The notes under the pieces were generated by a model. That model did no database searches. It was not told the DNA's origin and was given only the letters and a program-made list of their open reading frames with translations. A stretch of DNA of 64,000 nucleotides from Aureococcus anophagefferens (lineage: Eukaryota; Sar; Pelagophyceae; Pelagomonadales; Pelagomonadaceae). The position numbers were made by a program, and so were the translations under genes. Each line of letters opens with the position of its first letter. The first letter of the stretch is position 1. Shown piece by piece: positions 49,249 through 59,177 of this stretch. The stretch covers positions 93,254 through 157,253 of the forward strand of contig NW_008705568.1 of assembly GCF_000186865.1 (NCBI RefSeq), written 5' to 3'.

Positions 49249-50681
49249 TTAGAGGCTCCCGTCGGCGCTCGACCCGAGGGACAGGGACCGGCGGCCCGCG
49301 GAGCGCAAGGGCGAGAAGCCGCCCGGCGCCGCGGCGACGGCGTCGTCGCGGCGGCCGCCGCGCGGCGTCGCGGGCGCCGCGGCGACGGCGTCGCTGCGCC
49401 GCGACGCGCGCGGCGTCGTGCCCGCGAGCTCGCCGCGGCGCCGGTCGGGGTGCGACGCGGCGCGCGGCGCGAGGCCCGCGACGGCGTCCGCGCGGCGGTC
49501 GCGGCGCGGCCGCTCGCCGGCGACGGCGTCGCGGCGCCGGTCCGCGGACGCGAGGGGCCGGCCGCCGTCGAGCACGCAGACGAGGCCCCGCAGGTCCTTG
49601 GGCGGCGCCGCGGGCTCGGCCGCGGCGCGCTGGATCCTCGCGAGCGACGCCGCGTACGAGTCCCGCGTCGCCCGGACCTTGCACCGGAGCGCGTCGTGGG
49701 ACGCCCAGGCCGGGTCGCCCGGCGGCTCCGGCGGCGCGAAGCCCGCGGGCAGCGCGACGTGCCCCGCCGTGTGGCGCCGCGGCCGCGCGGGCGCTCTCGG
49801 CGCGGCCGACGCCGCCGGCTCCTCCGCCGTCTCCGTCGGGCCGCGCCGCGGCCGCCGCCGCCGGCCGGCGCGGCGCGGGCTCACGACGGGGCTCGGCGGG
49901 CCCAAAGCCCGCGGCCGCCGCACGGGCGACGTCTGGGGCGCGCTGAACGTGCGCAGGTGCTCCAGGGCCGCGCGCGCGCGGACGAGGTCGGGGTCGTCCG
50001 GCGCCACGCCCTCGGCCTCGGCCGTCGCGACGGCCGTCTCGAGGCCCCGCGTCGGCGTCGCCTGGGCAGCAAAAGAGAGATTCAACGTCGCTTCAACGTG
50101 AGTGTTCCGCGCGCGCGCGTTCCGACAAAAACATCCACGCTTCGAGACCGTCCCGAGAGACGATCGCTCGTCCAAGAATTAGCCGAAACGAGTGGAAAAC
50201 GGCCGAGAAAGGAGCCTTTGAAGTTGGGAATTTCGCTCTCTTGTGCTGCCCCGGGCGTCGCCGCGCCCGCGAAGAGCCGCGCGGCCGCCTTCGCGAGGCC
50301 CGCGGCGTCGTCGCAGAGGAGGACGACGTCGACGGCCGGGCTCGGCGCGGGGTTGTCGGACGACGCCGCGAGCCACTCCGGGTCGCAGCCGGCGTCGCCG
50401 AGCGCGGAGACCACGGTCTGCGCGCGCCGCAGCGACAGCGCGCGCGCCTGGCCGAGCTGCAGCGGCGTCATCGCCCCCTCGGGCGCGCGCGCGCGCGCGC
50501 GGACGCGCACGCGCAGGTCGCCGCCCCACGCGCCGGCGAGCCGCGCCAGGTGCGCCGCGAGCACGCCCACGCGGTCGGCGTCGTCGGCGCCGCGGAACTC
50601 GGCGCCGTTCGCCGCGAACTTGATCGCGCCCTCGCGCAGCTCCAGGCGCAGCTCGCCGTCGCGGGCCACGACGCGGGCCAT
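49249..50681 (-). CDS. unknown protein with weak OmpA-like segment and basic repeat tail, one introner intron
   Basis: Exons 50681-50262 and 50061-49249 join to 410 residues. Residues about 65-120 ([40 protein letters not shown]) follow the pattern of an OmpA-like peptidoglycan-binding fold (R/S-x-x-R-A-x-x-V), but this is weak. The second half is disordered, Arg/Ala/Pro-rich, with a repeated short motif of type R-R-D-A-V-A (six or more times between about residues 300 and 385). Function unknown. The stop codon is 3 bp from that of the convergent GGT-like gene. Confidence 0.6.
50062..50261 (-). mobile_element. introner element, family B copy 4 (200-nt intron)
   Basis: GC-AG with perfect duplication GCGACGCC. 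Right end CTTTTGCTGCCCAG, left end CGGGGCAGCACAAG. Fourth copy with exactly 200 nt between splice sites. Confidence 0.9.
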
Positions 50682-50931
50682 CGTCGAACAAAAGGAGCAC
50701 GACGGCACCAACAGTCACCAACCTGCCATCGTCCCTGGGGCAGCGGAGCACGAACACGAGCAGCAACACGGCAGCACCATGTACCTCGGAGCAGCTCGAG
50801 CCAGTCGCCGCTGCTCATCGGTGCTCGCGCCTGCGCCACTCGGCCCTGCGCGCCGCGCCCGCACCCGCTCGTCGACTCGCCGCTGCGCCCGCGCCGCGCG
50901 CGAGCTCGCGCGCGCCGCGCCGTCGACCGCC

Positions 50932-51351
50932 ATGCTGCCGCTGAGCCTCTTGACGACGGCCAAGGGCCAGCCGATGCTCATCGAGCTCAAGAACGGCGAC
51001 ACCTACAACGGGCGCCTCGTGAGCGCCGACACGTGGATGAACGTGAACCTCGAGGAGGTCATCTGCACGAGCCGCGACGGCGACCGCTTCTGGAAGCTCA
51101 AGGAGTGCTACATCCGCGGCAACAGCATCAAGTATTTACGCATCCCCGACGAGATCATCGACCTCGTCCAGGAGGAGGAGATCTCCGCCAAGGACGCGAA
51201 GAAGGGCGGCAAGGGCGGCCGGGGCCGCGTCAACACGTCGGGCCGCGGCCGGGGCCGGGGCAAGGGCGGCAAGGGCAAGGGCCGGGGCCGCGGCGACTCG
51301 GGCGGCAAGGCGGGCGGCCGCGGCGGCGGCCGCGGGGGGCGCGGCGCCTGA
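50932..51351 (+). CDS. LSM4: U6 snRNA-associated Sm-like protein LSm4
   Basis: 139 residues. The Sm1 and Sm2 motifs are nearly canonical for LSm4: [72 protein letters not shown]. The C-terminal third is an RG/GK-rich tail, as in other LSm4 proteins. Part of the LSm1-7 and LSm2-8 rings that act in mRNA decapping and U6 snRNP function. No intron. A divergent spacer of 250 bp with CA-rich patches separates it from the upstream gene. Confidence 0.96.
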   Translation: MLPLSLLTTAKGQPMLIELKNGDTYNGRLVSADTWMNVNLEEVICTSRDGDRFWKLKECYIRGNSIKYLRIPDEIIDLVQEEEISAKDAKKGGKGGRGRVNTSGRGRGRGKGGKGKGRGRGDSGGKAGGRGGGRGGRGA

Positions 51352-51437
51352 GCGCGCGCGGCGCCGTTGTTGTGTCCCCGCCTCTCCGATCCTAATGTGC
51401 CGTCGAAAACACCAGCCGAGACACAGCCCTGGACCTG

Positions 51438-54400
51438 TTAGCCCCGGGGGTGGTGGGGGTAGAGGTGGGCGGCCTCGTCGGGGAAGTAGGCCGCCGGCGG
51501 GAGCGGGTAGTCGTAGAAGCCCGGCGCCGCGCCGCGCGCGGCGAAGTCGCGCGCGGCCGCGTACGCGGCCGCGCGGCCGCCGCGGTAGGGGTCGTCGAGC
51601 GCGGCCGCGGCGTCGTAGGCGAAGCGCGGGACCGCGTGGGGGCCGTAGCCCGGCGGCGGCGCGAAGCCGCCGCCGTGGGGCGGGCCGTAGCCGGGCGGCG
51701 GGCCGTAGTACGCCGGGTGGTGCTGGCGCGGCGGCGCGCGCGCGTAGTCGCGGTGCGGCGGCGCGTAGGCCGGCGGCGCGTAGGCCGGGTGCGGCGCGTA
51801 GGCCGGGTGCGGCGCCATGCCGCCGGGGGGCGGCGCGAGCTCGCGCTGCGCGAGCTGCTGGCCGAGCTCCGGCGGCGACCGCGTGTCGCTCGGCGGGCTC
51901 CGCTCGTCGTCCGTGCCCGCGCCCGGGTAGCAGAAGCGGCCGTCGACCAGGCCCGGGGGCAGGCGCCGCGGCGGCGCGCCGTCGGGCGGGCTGCCGTCGG
52001 CCGCGAGGACGAGGCGCGGCGCGTCGCCGGGCGGCGAGGGCGAGTCGTTTTCCGGGAGGCTTTTCGCGGCCGCGGCGGCCTTCGCCGGCGCGGGCGCGGG
52101 CTCGATCTCCTCGAGGCCCCGGGGCAGGGCCGCCGGCGGCGGCGACGCGTCGTCGTCGGCGACGGGCGCGTCGCGGCGGCGCTTGCGCTTCGACGAGAGC
52201 ATGGCCGCGCACTCGAGCATCATCGCGTCCGCCGCGCTATCCGCCGGCGGCAGCGTCGGCATGAGCGCGAAGCCCCGCGGGCCGCCGAAGCTGCCCAGCG
52301 ACAGCTCGCCGTCGGACCAGGCGCCGGACGACAGGCCGTCGGACAGCCCCTCGGCGCAGTCGCCCGACGCGGACGGCGCGGCCGTCGACGGCGGCAGGTC
52401 CGCCGGCTGTCGCGCGGTCTCGCACGCGGACACCGTCGCGTGGATCTCCTCGTGGGTCTTCTCCAGGAGCCCCGCCATCTTCAGCGGCTTCGCCTCGAAG
52501 AAGTTGGCGCCGGCCTGGCGCGCCTGGGACCCCGCGGACGTGTCCGCGGAGATGGCGCAGATGCGCTGCGGCGTCGTCGACGGCGTCGCGCGCTCCCACT
52601 GGCGGATGGACGCCGTCGACGCGACGCCGTCCATGACGGGCATGTCGAGGTCCATGACGACCATGTCGTAGCGCGTGCCCTTCATGGCCTCGTAGGCCTC
52701 GCGGCCGTCGGACCTGCGCGGAAATCAAACGGTGAGCCGGGTCATCCCGACCAAACTTCAGAACTCTCGAGCTCGGTCACATCGAAGTCGATTCGGCTGA
52801 TTTTTCGACAAATCGATTGCTGTCGTCGAGTTCTCGAAGCACCGCCGAAGCGTCCGGCGTCAATTACGCCAACATTGAAGTCGGGTTGAAGATGTGAGTC
52901 CCGCGCGGCCGTCGGACGCGCAGTCGACGGAGAAGCCCGCGTTCTCGAACGTCCGCCGCAGCAGCGCGCGCATGGTCTGCGAGTCGTCCACAATCAACGT
53001 GCGCCGGCTCAGCCAGTCGTCGCGCTCCTGCATGGCGTAGTAGCGTAATTGCCGCAACAAACCCAGGACCTTGCCGAGCACGGACCGGCGCTCGCGGCGG
53101 TCGCGCGACGCCGCGCGCGCGGCCAGCAGGCCCTCGATGGCCTGGGCGAACTTGGGGTAGGCCGACACGCGCCGCCACTTGTCGGAGAGGCAGATGGCCT
53201 CCGCCTGCCCCTTGCGGTCGCCCAGACCGCGGAACGGCGGCGGCGCGCGATCGTCGGGCGCCTCGTCGAAGTCGCGGGGCACCGCGGCGCAGAAGTAGTG
53301 GCGGTACAGCTCCTTGAGCTCCGTCATGTCGAAGGGCACCTTCGTCGCGTTCGTGAGCAGGAGCTGCGTCGCCGGCTTGGGCGCGCCGCCGCGCGACACC
53401 GCGAGCGCGGCCTCGTCGCGCGCGCGGTCCTGGAGCCAGGGCAGCAGCGTCGCGTTCTCCAGCGCCAGCAGCTCGTCGCCGCCGGCGCCCAGGTCCCGCA
53501 GGCTCTCGCCCAGGGCTAAGCCGTCCAGGCGGCCGAGGCGCGACGCGGTGTTCGCGATGACGCCGGCGGCGACGTGCGCGCGAGACACCAGCGCCGCGTG
53601 CGCCTTGCGCTCCAGATCTTTATCTTCATCGTCGGCCTCCGGCGGCGCGCCGTCCAGGGACCCCGTCAGGTCCACGGATTCCAACGTCGTGTTCTGCGCG
53701 AGGCAGCACGCGACCGCGCGCGCGCCGGCCGTGCGGATCGAGTTGTTCGTTAAAGAAAGACTCCGGATCGTGCCGTCGCGCGCGAGCGCGGCCATGAGCG
53801 CCTGCAACGAACAGTCGTCGGCGAAGGTGCCGCCGTCGACCTTCAACGTCTCGAGCCGGGGCGTGTGGCGCCCCGCGATCGCGTCGGCGATGACGAAGAG
53901 CGCGTGGCTCGAGACGACGCCGCTGAGGTCGAGCATCCGTAAAGGCGACCGCGCGGTCACCAACGTCGCCTGGGGGCTCGGGGTGAGCGCCGACGCGTTC
54001 GCGAGGCCCCAGCCTTCTTCTAGCCGCGGCGCTTTTGAGGACTGTACTTCTTCTGCCCCTTCGACGACGAACGCCGAGAACGTCCGCTTGCCGTCGACGC
54101 GGACCTCCCCGACCTTGCGCCCGGCGATGTACTTGAGGGGCCGCGGCTGGAGCGCCATGGCCGCGGCGAAGTCCGACGCGTCCCGCTCGACGTTCGCCTC
54201 CGGGTCCGGCTCCTGGCCGACGGCGCCGACGGACAAAGCGCCCAACCCGCCGTCGGGCGCGTGCGCCGCGTCGAGCACCCGGTTCAGCGACGCCTCCGTG
54301 AGGCAGTTCCACGCCAGGTCCAGCGACGCCAGCGTCCGGTTCCCGCCGCGCTCCGCGAGCACCGCGGCGAGCGCGTCCGCGCCCGCGTCGCCAACCTCGC

Positions 54401-55477
54401 AGCCGTCGAGCCGCAACTTTCGCAATCGCCCGTTCGTCCGCAGCGCGACGGCGAGCGCGACGGCCCCCCCGGAGCCGACGCCCGGGTTCTCGCCGAGGTC
54501 CAACGTCCTCAAACCCGGCGCGTGGAGCCGCGCCGCGGGGTCGTCGGACGCCTTCGAACCTCGAGCTGCGTCGCGAGAGAAGAAGCAAAGGCCGTCGCGC
54601 CGTGCGCGGTGACGCGGTTCCCGCGCAGGAACAGCAGCTCCAGCGTCGACACGCCGCAGCACTTGGCCAGGGCCCGCGCGCCCGTGTCGCCGACGTCGCA
54701 GCGGCTCAGGTCCAGCGCGCGCAGCGCGACCAAGGGCCCGCCGTCGACGCCTAAGACCCGTAGCGCGTCGCGGTCGCAGAGCGCGGCCGCGACGGCGGCG
54801 ACGCCCGTCTTGCCGATGTTCGGGCAGCCCGCGAGGGACATGGACACGCCCGACGCGTCGCTCCGCTCCATCCTCCGCGCGGGCGGGTCGATGGAGCCGC
54901 CCCGTAACTTCTGCAAGCACCGCTCGCGCGCTCTCGCGCCGTTGCCCGACAGGAGCCACGCGATGGCCGCGGCCTCGCCCGCCACCAGATCCGAGCCCGG
55001 CGCCACCGCAAAAGCCCGGTCGCAGTCGCCGTGGACCTCGGAGTCGCGCGCGACGGCCGGCACCTCGACGGGCCGGACCGCCGACGCGCCCGCCGCGGTC
55101 AGCACCGACGCGCCCTCCGTGAGGCCCTTCTTCCGCGACGCGGGCAGCTCGATGACCGCCGCCTCGTCGCCGCAGTTGATCCAGAGGGCGACGCGCCGCA
55201 GGCCGCTCATCGTCACCGTCGGGTCGCCGGAGGCGGACCAGCGGTGGAAGTGCGGGCAGTTCGACGACGCGCCGCTCCGCAGCTCGCCGACGGACCGCAC
55301 GAGCGTGCCGGGCTGGATGCAGCCCACGCGGCTCAGGAAGGGTTCGCCCAGACCCACGGGCGTCGCCGCGTTGGCGTCCTCGCCGGCGACGGACGGGCCG
55401 CGCCGGCCCGTGTCGAGCTCCACAAAGGCGCTCACGCGCAGGTCGCCGTCGAGGCGGTAGAGCACGCCGGACGCCAT
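51438..55477 (-). CDS. leucine-rich-repeat / response-regulator receiver fusion protein
   Basis: Exons 55477-52918 (with a frame break near 54560) and 52713-51438; about 1,278 residues. The first half has RNI-type leucine-rich repeats (LRALDLSRCDVGDTGARALA, LELLFLRGNRVTAHGATAFA, LRTLDLGENPGVGSGGAVAL, IRSLSLTNNSIRTAGARAVA). Then, about residue 835 on, comes a full receiver domain: acidic pair in TLIVDDSQTMRALL, phospho-acceptor in VVMDLDMPVMDG, ICAISAD, and lysine in FFEAKPLK. The last 300 residues are Pro/Tyr-rich and disordered (repeats of HPAYAP and PPGYGP). Receiver domains take phosphate from hybrid histidine kinases; here the output may be protein binding through the LRRs. The introner sits inside the receiver (DCA-SDGREAYE). 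Confidence 0.8.
52714..52917 (-). mobile_element. introner element, family A copy 4 (204-nt intron)
   Basis: GT-AG, the only family A copy whose duplicated target begins with GT. The shared flank GTCCGACGGCCGCG is longer than 8 bp because the element end happens to match the target. The core carries the GTCGATTCGGCTGATTTTT segment of the family. Confidence 0.88.
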
Positions 55478-56242
55478 GGGTTCTCCGCCGGCGCGGGCCC
55501 GGCGCGGCCGGGCCCCGCGGGCGCGGGCGCGGGGGCGGGCGTGTCACGAAGAGCTGCGCCCGTGTCGAGAGCTGCAGCGGCGTCAGTTGCCGATGAGAGC
55601 TCAAGACTTCTTATTAGTGTGAACGAGGCAAAAGCTGCCAATCTTGCCTTTTGGGGAAGCAACCTCTCGTGCGCCAGTAACTGTTGTCGTCGTCGATTTC
55701 AGTCGAAAGCCAGCCGGCACGTTCGGCCTCAGGCAAAGCTCTCTTCGTGTTTTTCAAGCAGATGGAAAGCACTTGGTTCCTTCAAAGGAATGCTCGCGAC
55801 ACTAGTGCGCGAGCGAAGAGGAGCGCGCCTCGATGGTCGTTCCAATTTGAGTTCCAATGCATATGAGAGGCGGAATCGCCTGACGAGCCGCCAACGCTGT
55901 CCACACGGCGCGCCGAGGGCCGTATTCGTCCGCCGGCGGCCGCGGCGTGGCCGCAAGCGAGCCTGAGCGAGCCGCCTATAACCCTGCCAGCCAGTGGGGG
56001 GGCTGCCTCTCGCCGTCGGTCGGAGAACACGCGCCAACGACGAAGCCTCAAAACCCAACGAGGGCGATACCCAGGCGCAGGGTGTCGCGCCTGGGGCGCG
56101 CGCGCACTGGACGCCCAGCCCCGGAGCCTCCCCGGCAGCGCTCGATCGGCCCGATCTCCAAACTCTTGATCTGCCACTGTGGCAAAGCGCGGCGCGACGC
56201 CGCGGCCCGCCCGCCGCGCAGACACAGTTCACACCCGAAGGC
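55478..56242. other. intergenic region, about 765 bp
   Basis: Upstream of two divergent genes. The part 55600-55920 is far less GC-rich than the rest of the window. A perfect 9-bp inverted repeat with an 8-nt loop (CCCAGGCGC / GCGCCTGGG, 56070-56095) could form a hairpin near the next gene. I see no conserved protein, tRNA or introner. A small non-coding RNA cannot be excluded. Confidence 0.5.
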
Positions 56243-56825
56243 ATGCGGACCGTGCTCCTCGTCTCGCTCTACTGGTTCGGCCTCTTCTTGCTGGCGGCGA
56301 CGCTGCGCCGCGAGCAGCTCCAACTCGCGTTGATCGAAAGGGGGCTCCTGCTGCCGTCCGCGGAGCTCCAGGACAAGAGCTGCGCGCGCGCCGGCGCCGC
56401 CGCGCCGCGCGCTGCGCCGCGCGCGCGCGCGGAGCGCCGCCGCCGCGCCGCGACCGCGCGCGCCGCCGCCGACCGGGCCCGCGCCGCGCCCGCCGCAGGC
56501 GACGCGCGTGCCCTTCGCCGCGGGCGTGACGCTGCGCGTCGGCGAGGGCCTGCGGAGCTGCGTCGGCCGCTGCCACCCGGCCTACTGCGACGCGCGCTAC
56601 GTCGGCCTCCGGAGCGACGGGGCGCTCTACCTGCACGGCGGGCCCGACGCGTCCGCGGACGTGCTCTGGCGCTCGAAGCCGCGATTTTTCTGGCGCAAGC
56701 CGCCCGTCGCCGACGACTACTGGGCGACGATCCGCGGGCCGGACCTCCGCATCGGCCGCGGCGGCGAGGTCGTGTGGTCGAAGCCCGTCGCCAAGTGCGG
56801 CCCGCTCGGGGACGCGCTCGTCTGA
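56243..56825 (+). CDS. small signal-anchored protein with bulb-lectin-like domain, frame break
   Basis: The start MRTVLLVSLYWFGLFLLAAT is a signal anchor. A GC-rich, Ala/Pro/Arg-rich linker (56390-56510) contains a frame change. The C-terminal part, VPFAAGVTLRVGEGLRSC, ARYVGLRSDGALYLHGG and TIRGPDLRIGRGGEVVWS, has the repeat rhythm of a bulb-type mannose-binding lectin (beta-prism II). The total is one base too long for a single frame. An intron ending at CCGCAG (56500) is the alternative to an indel. Type II membrane topology with an extracellular lectin domain is inferred. Confidence 0.55.
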
Positions 56826-56905
56826 CCGAGGTCTAACTCGTGTGCGCGGGGGGGGGTCGCTGGAGGCGCGCGTCGTCTTTGGGAGGGGGGGCGTCGGCCG
56901 CGACT

Positions 56906-57509
56906 TCAGAGGAGGAGCGCGGCGGCGCCCGCGAGCGCGGCGGCGCCGACGCGCGCCGCGGCCGCGGCGTCGGACTCCTCGGGCACGGGTACCTCGGGCG
57001 CGGCGTCGCCGTGGTCGTGGCCGTCAGAGAAGTGGTCGTCGTGCTCCTCCGCGTCGTCGCCGTCGTGGTCGCCGTCGTGGTGGCCGTCCGCGTGCTCGTC
57101 GTCGCCGCTCACGGTGATCGTGATCTTCTGCGCGTTCGCGCAGTGGTCCGAGACCTCGCAGATCCAGTAGGTCGGCGTGTCGTAGCCGTAGGCCTCCGCG
57201 AGCTCCTGGGCCGAGATCGTGAAGCCGCTCGCCTCGTGCGCGTCGTCGCCGTGGCGCGCCTCGGCGTAGGTCACGATCTGCGAGAGGTCGCAGGCGTCGT
57301 AGGCCTCCTTCGTGGGCATCATGTAGACGTTGTGCGTGCCCCCGTCGCCGTAGTCGCCCTCCCAGGCGAAGACGATGTCCATGGCGTGGTCGGCGGTGAG
57401 CGCCTGCTCCGTGGAGGACATGAACTCCTTCCAGTCCACGGTGAGGGCGTGGCCGTCGGCGCGGGCGCCGGCGGCGAGGGCGAGGAGGGCGCACGGCGGC
57501 GGCGCGCAT
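56906..57509 (-). CDS. GPI-anchored stellacyanin-like cupredoxin with His-rich tail, frame break in signal peptide
   Basis: The mature part (HALTVDWKEFMSSTEQ onward) has cupredoxin hallmarks of the phytocyanin type: His ligand in THNVYMM; then YWICEVSDHCANAQKITITV with Cys and His ligands and a Gln at the axial position, as in stellacyanins rather than Met as in plastocyanin. A tail of about 35 residues rich in His and Asp (DEHADGHHDGDHDGDD) could bind extra Cu or other metal. The C-terminus (ARVGAAALAGAAALLL) fits a GPI signal. The signal peptide is split: MRAAAV in one frame and ALLALAAGARA in the next, one base too many near 57493. Probably a surface electron-transfer or metal-handling protein. 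Confidence 0.75.
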
Positions 57510-57658
57510 GCTTCGCGAGGTGGGACGGCGCGGGCGGCGCCGTGGAGTCGCGGGGCGGGGCGGACTGACGACTCCGCGGTGGTGAGACGTTAAACACACG
57601 AAGCGGCGAAGCGTGCTCGGGAGATGCTCGGGTGCAAGTCAAACTCACAAGGGCCGTG

Positions 57659-58735
57659 ATGGGGGACCTGTCCGAGGCCTACCTCGACGGCGTCGTCCGC
57701 AACGCCATCGCGAAGTCGCGTCCGCCTTCCAACGCCACGGACTGCCAGGTCTCGCTCCACGGCGCGCGCACAGCCGAGGCGCCGCGGGCGCCGCCGACGG
57801 GCCCGGGGGGCAGCCCCGCGCCGCCGCGGCGGCGAAAGAAGCCGGGCCCGACGGCAAGCCTCGACCCCGTCTTCGCGGCGCGCGAGTTCTGCGCGCTGCT
57901 CGTCGACGACGGCCGCGACGCGCGCGTCGACGACGCGGACCTGCCCGTCGCCGCCGCGGCGCTCGGAGCGTTCTCGCCGCTCCAAAGGGCGTGCCTCCGC
58001 GCGGCCGCGGGGCTCCGCGGCGTCCGCGCGAAGGCGGGCGGCCACGCGGCCGTCGCCCACGTCGTCGCGGCGGACCCGAAACACGTCGACGCGCTCCTCG
58101 CGGCCGCCGCGTGCTGCCCCGCCGTCGGACCGGCGGCGGCCGTCGACGGCTCGCTCCCGCTCCATCGCGCGTACCTCCGGAGCGGCGACGCCGTTCGCGG
58201 CCTCGCGCCGCCGCAGCGGAGCGACGACTACGCGACGGTCATGCTCGCGGGGCCCTTCGGCCTCGTCGCGGAGTCGCTGTCGCCCGGGCCGAACCCGCTC
58301 CTCTCGACCGTCCGGGGGAGCGCGTGGTTCGGCCGCTTCCTCGAGCTCTGCGCGCGGCTCGCGGGCGACGCCGTCGAGACGCCGGCCCAGGCGGCCCTCG
58401 CGGTCGCCGCGGCGCGCGCGCTCGAGGCGCTGCTCCTCTTCGTCCCGGGGGACGCCCTCGCCGCGGAGGTGCGGGCCGCGCTCGAGCGCGACGCGGGCGC
58501 GGCGGCGGCCGTCGCGGCGGCGCGCGGCGCGGGGAGCGCCGAGCGGTCCCGGCTCCTGCGGAGCGTCGCCGACGTGCTCCTCGCGCCGAAACGGCCGACG
58601 CTCACGCGCTGCTTCCGCTGCGGCGAGCTCGCGGCGTCGTCGTGCTCCCGCTGCAAGGGCGTCGCCTTCTGCGGCCGCGCGTGCCAGCGCGCCGTCTGGG
58701 GGGTCCACAGGCAGTTCTGCCGGGCGCCGGGGTAA
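57659..58735 (+). CDS. MYND-type zinc-finger protein
   Basis: 358 residues from the ATG at 57659. The last 40 residues are a MYND finger: CFRCGELAASSCSRCKGVAF, then CGRACQRAVWGVHRQFC, with the usual Cys and His spacing. The rest is Ala-rich helical, without SET or other catalytic motif, so it is probably a protein-interaction factor rather than a SMYD methyltransferase. Confidence 0.82.
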   Translation: MGDLSEAYLDGVVRNAIAKSRPPSNATDCQVSLHGARTAEAPRAPPTGPGGSPAPPRRRKKPGPTASLDPVFAAREFCALLVDDGRDARVDDADLPVAAAALGAFSPLQRACLRAAAGLRGVRAKAGGHAAVAHVVAADPKHVDALLAAAACCPAVGPAAAVDGSLPLHRAYLRSGDAVRGLAPPQRSDDYATVMLAGPFGLVAESLSPGPNPLLSTVRGSAWFGRFLELCARLAGDAVETPAQAALAVAAARALEALLLFVPGDALAAEVRAALERDAGAAAAVAAARGAGSAERSRLLRSVADVLLAPKRPTLTRCFRCGELAASSCSRCKGVAFCGRACQRAVWGVHRQFCRAPG

Positions 58736-58844
58736 GGAGGTGGTGTCAGTGAGGGGGCTACGGGCAGGCGCGGCGACCACAGGAACGGGAGATTTTTTTT
58801 TAGAGTGTGGGCGCGTCGACGCCCGCGATCTTCGGCGCGGCCGC

Positions 58845-59177
58845 CTAGATCTGGCTCGGGTAGAGCATCACGCGGACGGGGCCGCCGATGGCCTGGGGCG
58901 GGAGGTTGCGGCGGAACTTCGCCCGGACGACGCCGCTGCTGCCGTGCGCGCGCATGACGCGGCCCCAGATGACGCGGAACTTGGTGCCCTTCTTCTCCGT
59001 GTGGGCTTTGTAAATGTAGGCGATGCGCTTGCCGAGGTAGAACTGCGCCGCGTTCTGGTCCTGCACGCCCTCGACCTTGATCAGCGACGTCGACACGTAT
59101 TGGTTCCGGAGGCCCCGCTTGTAGCCGAGGACGACGCCCTTGACGTACAACCGCACGCTGCCCTTGGAGTCCGACAT
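58845..59177 (-). CDS. RPL35A: 60S ribosomal protein eL33 (L35Ae)
   Basis: 110 residues. Family signatures: [77 protein letters not shown]. Length and motif order are standard for the large-subunit protein. The bases just upstream of the ATG in sense (CCCGCAGGAACATG) look like a 3' splice site, so a 5' UTR intron is possible. Expected to be highly expressed. Confidence 0.96.
   Translation of the reverse strand: MSDSKGSVRLYVKGVVLGYKRGLRNQYVSTSLIKVEGVQDQNAAQFYLGKRIAYIYKAHTEKKGTKFRVIWGRVMRAHGSSGVVRAKFRRNLPPQAIGGPVRVMLYPSQI

Noticed and set aside
56070..56095. Rho-independent terminator (9-bp hairpin)
   Set aside because: No T-run follows, and the genome is eukaryotic; listed only as a possible hairpin.
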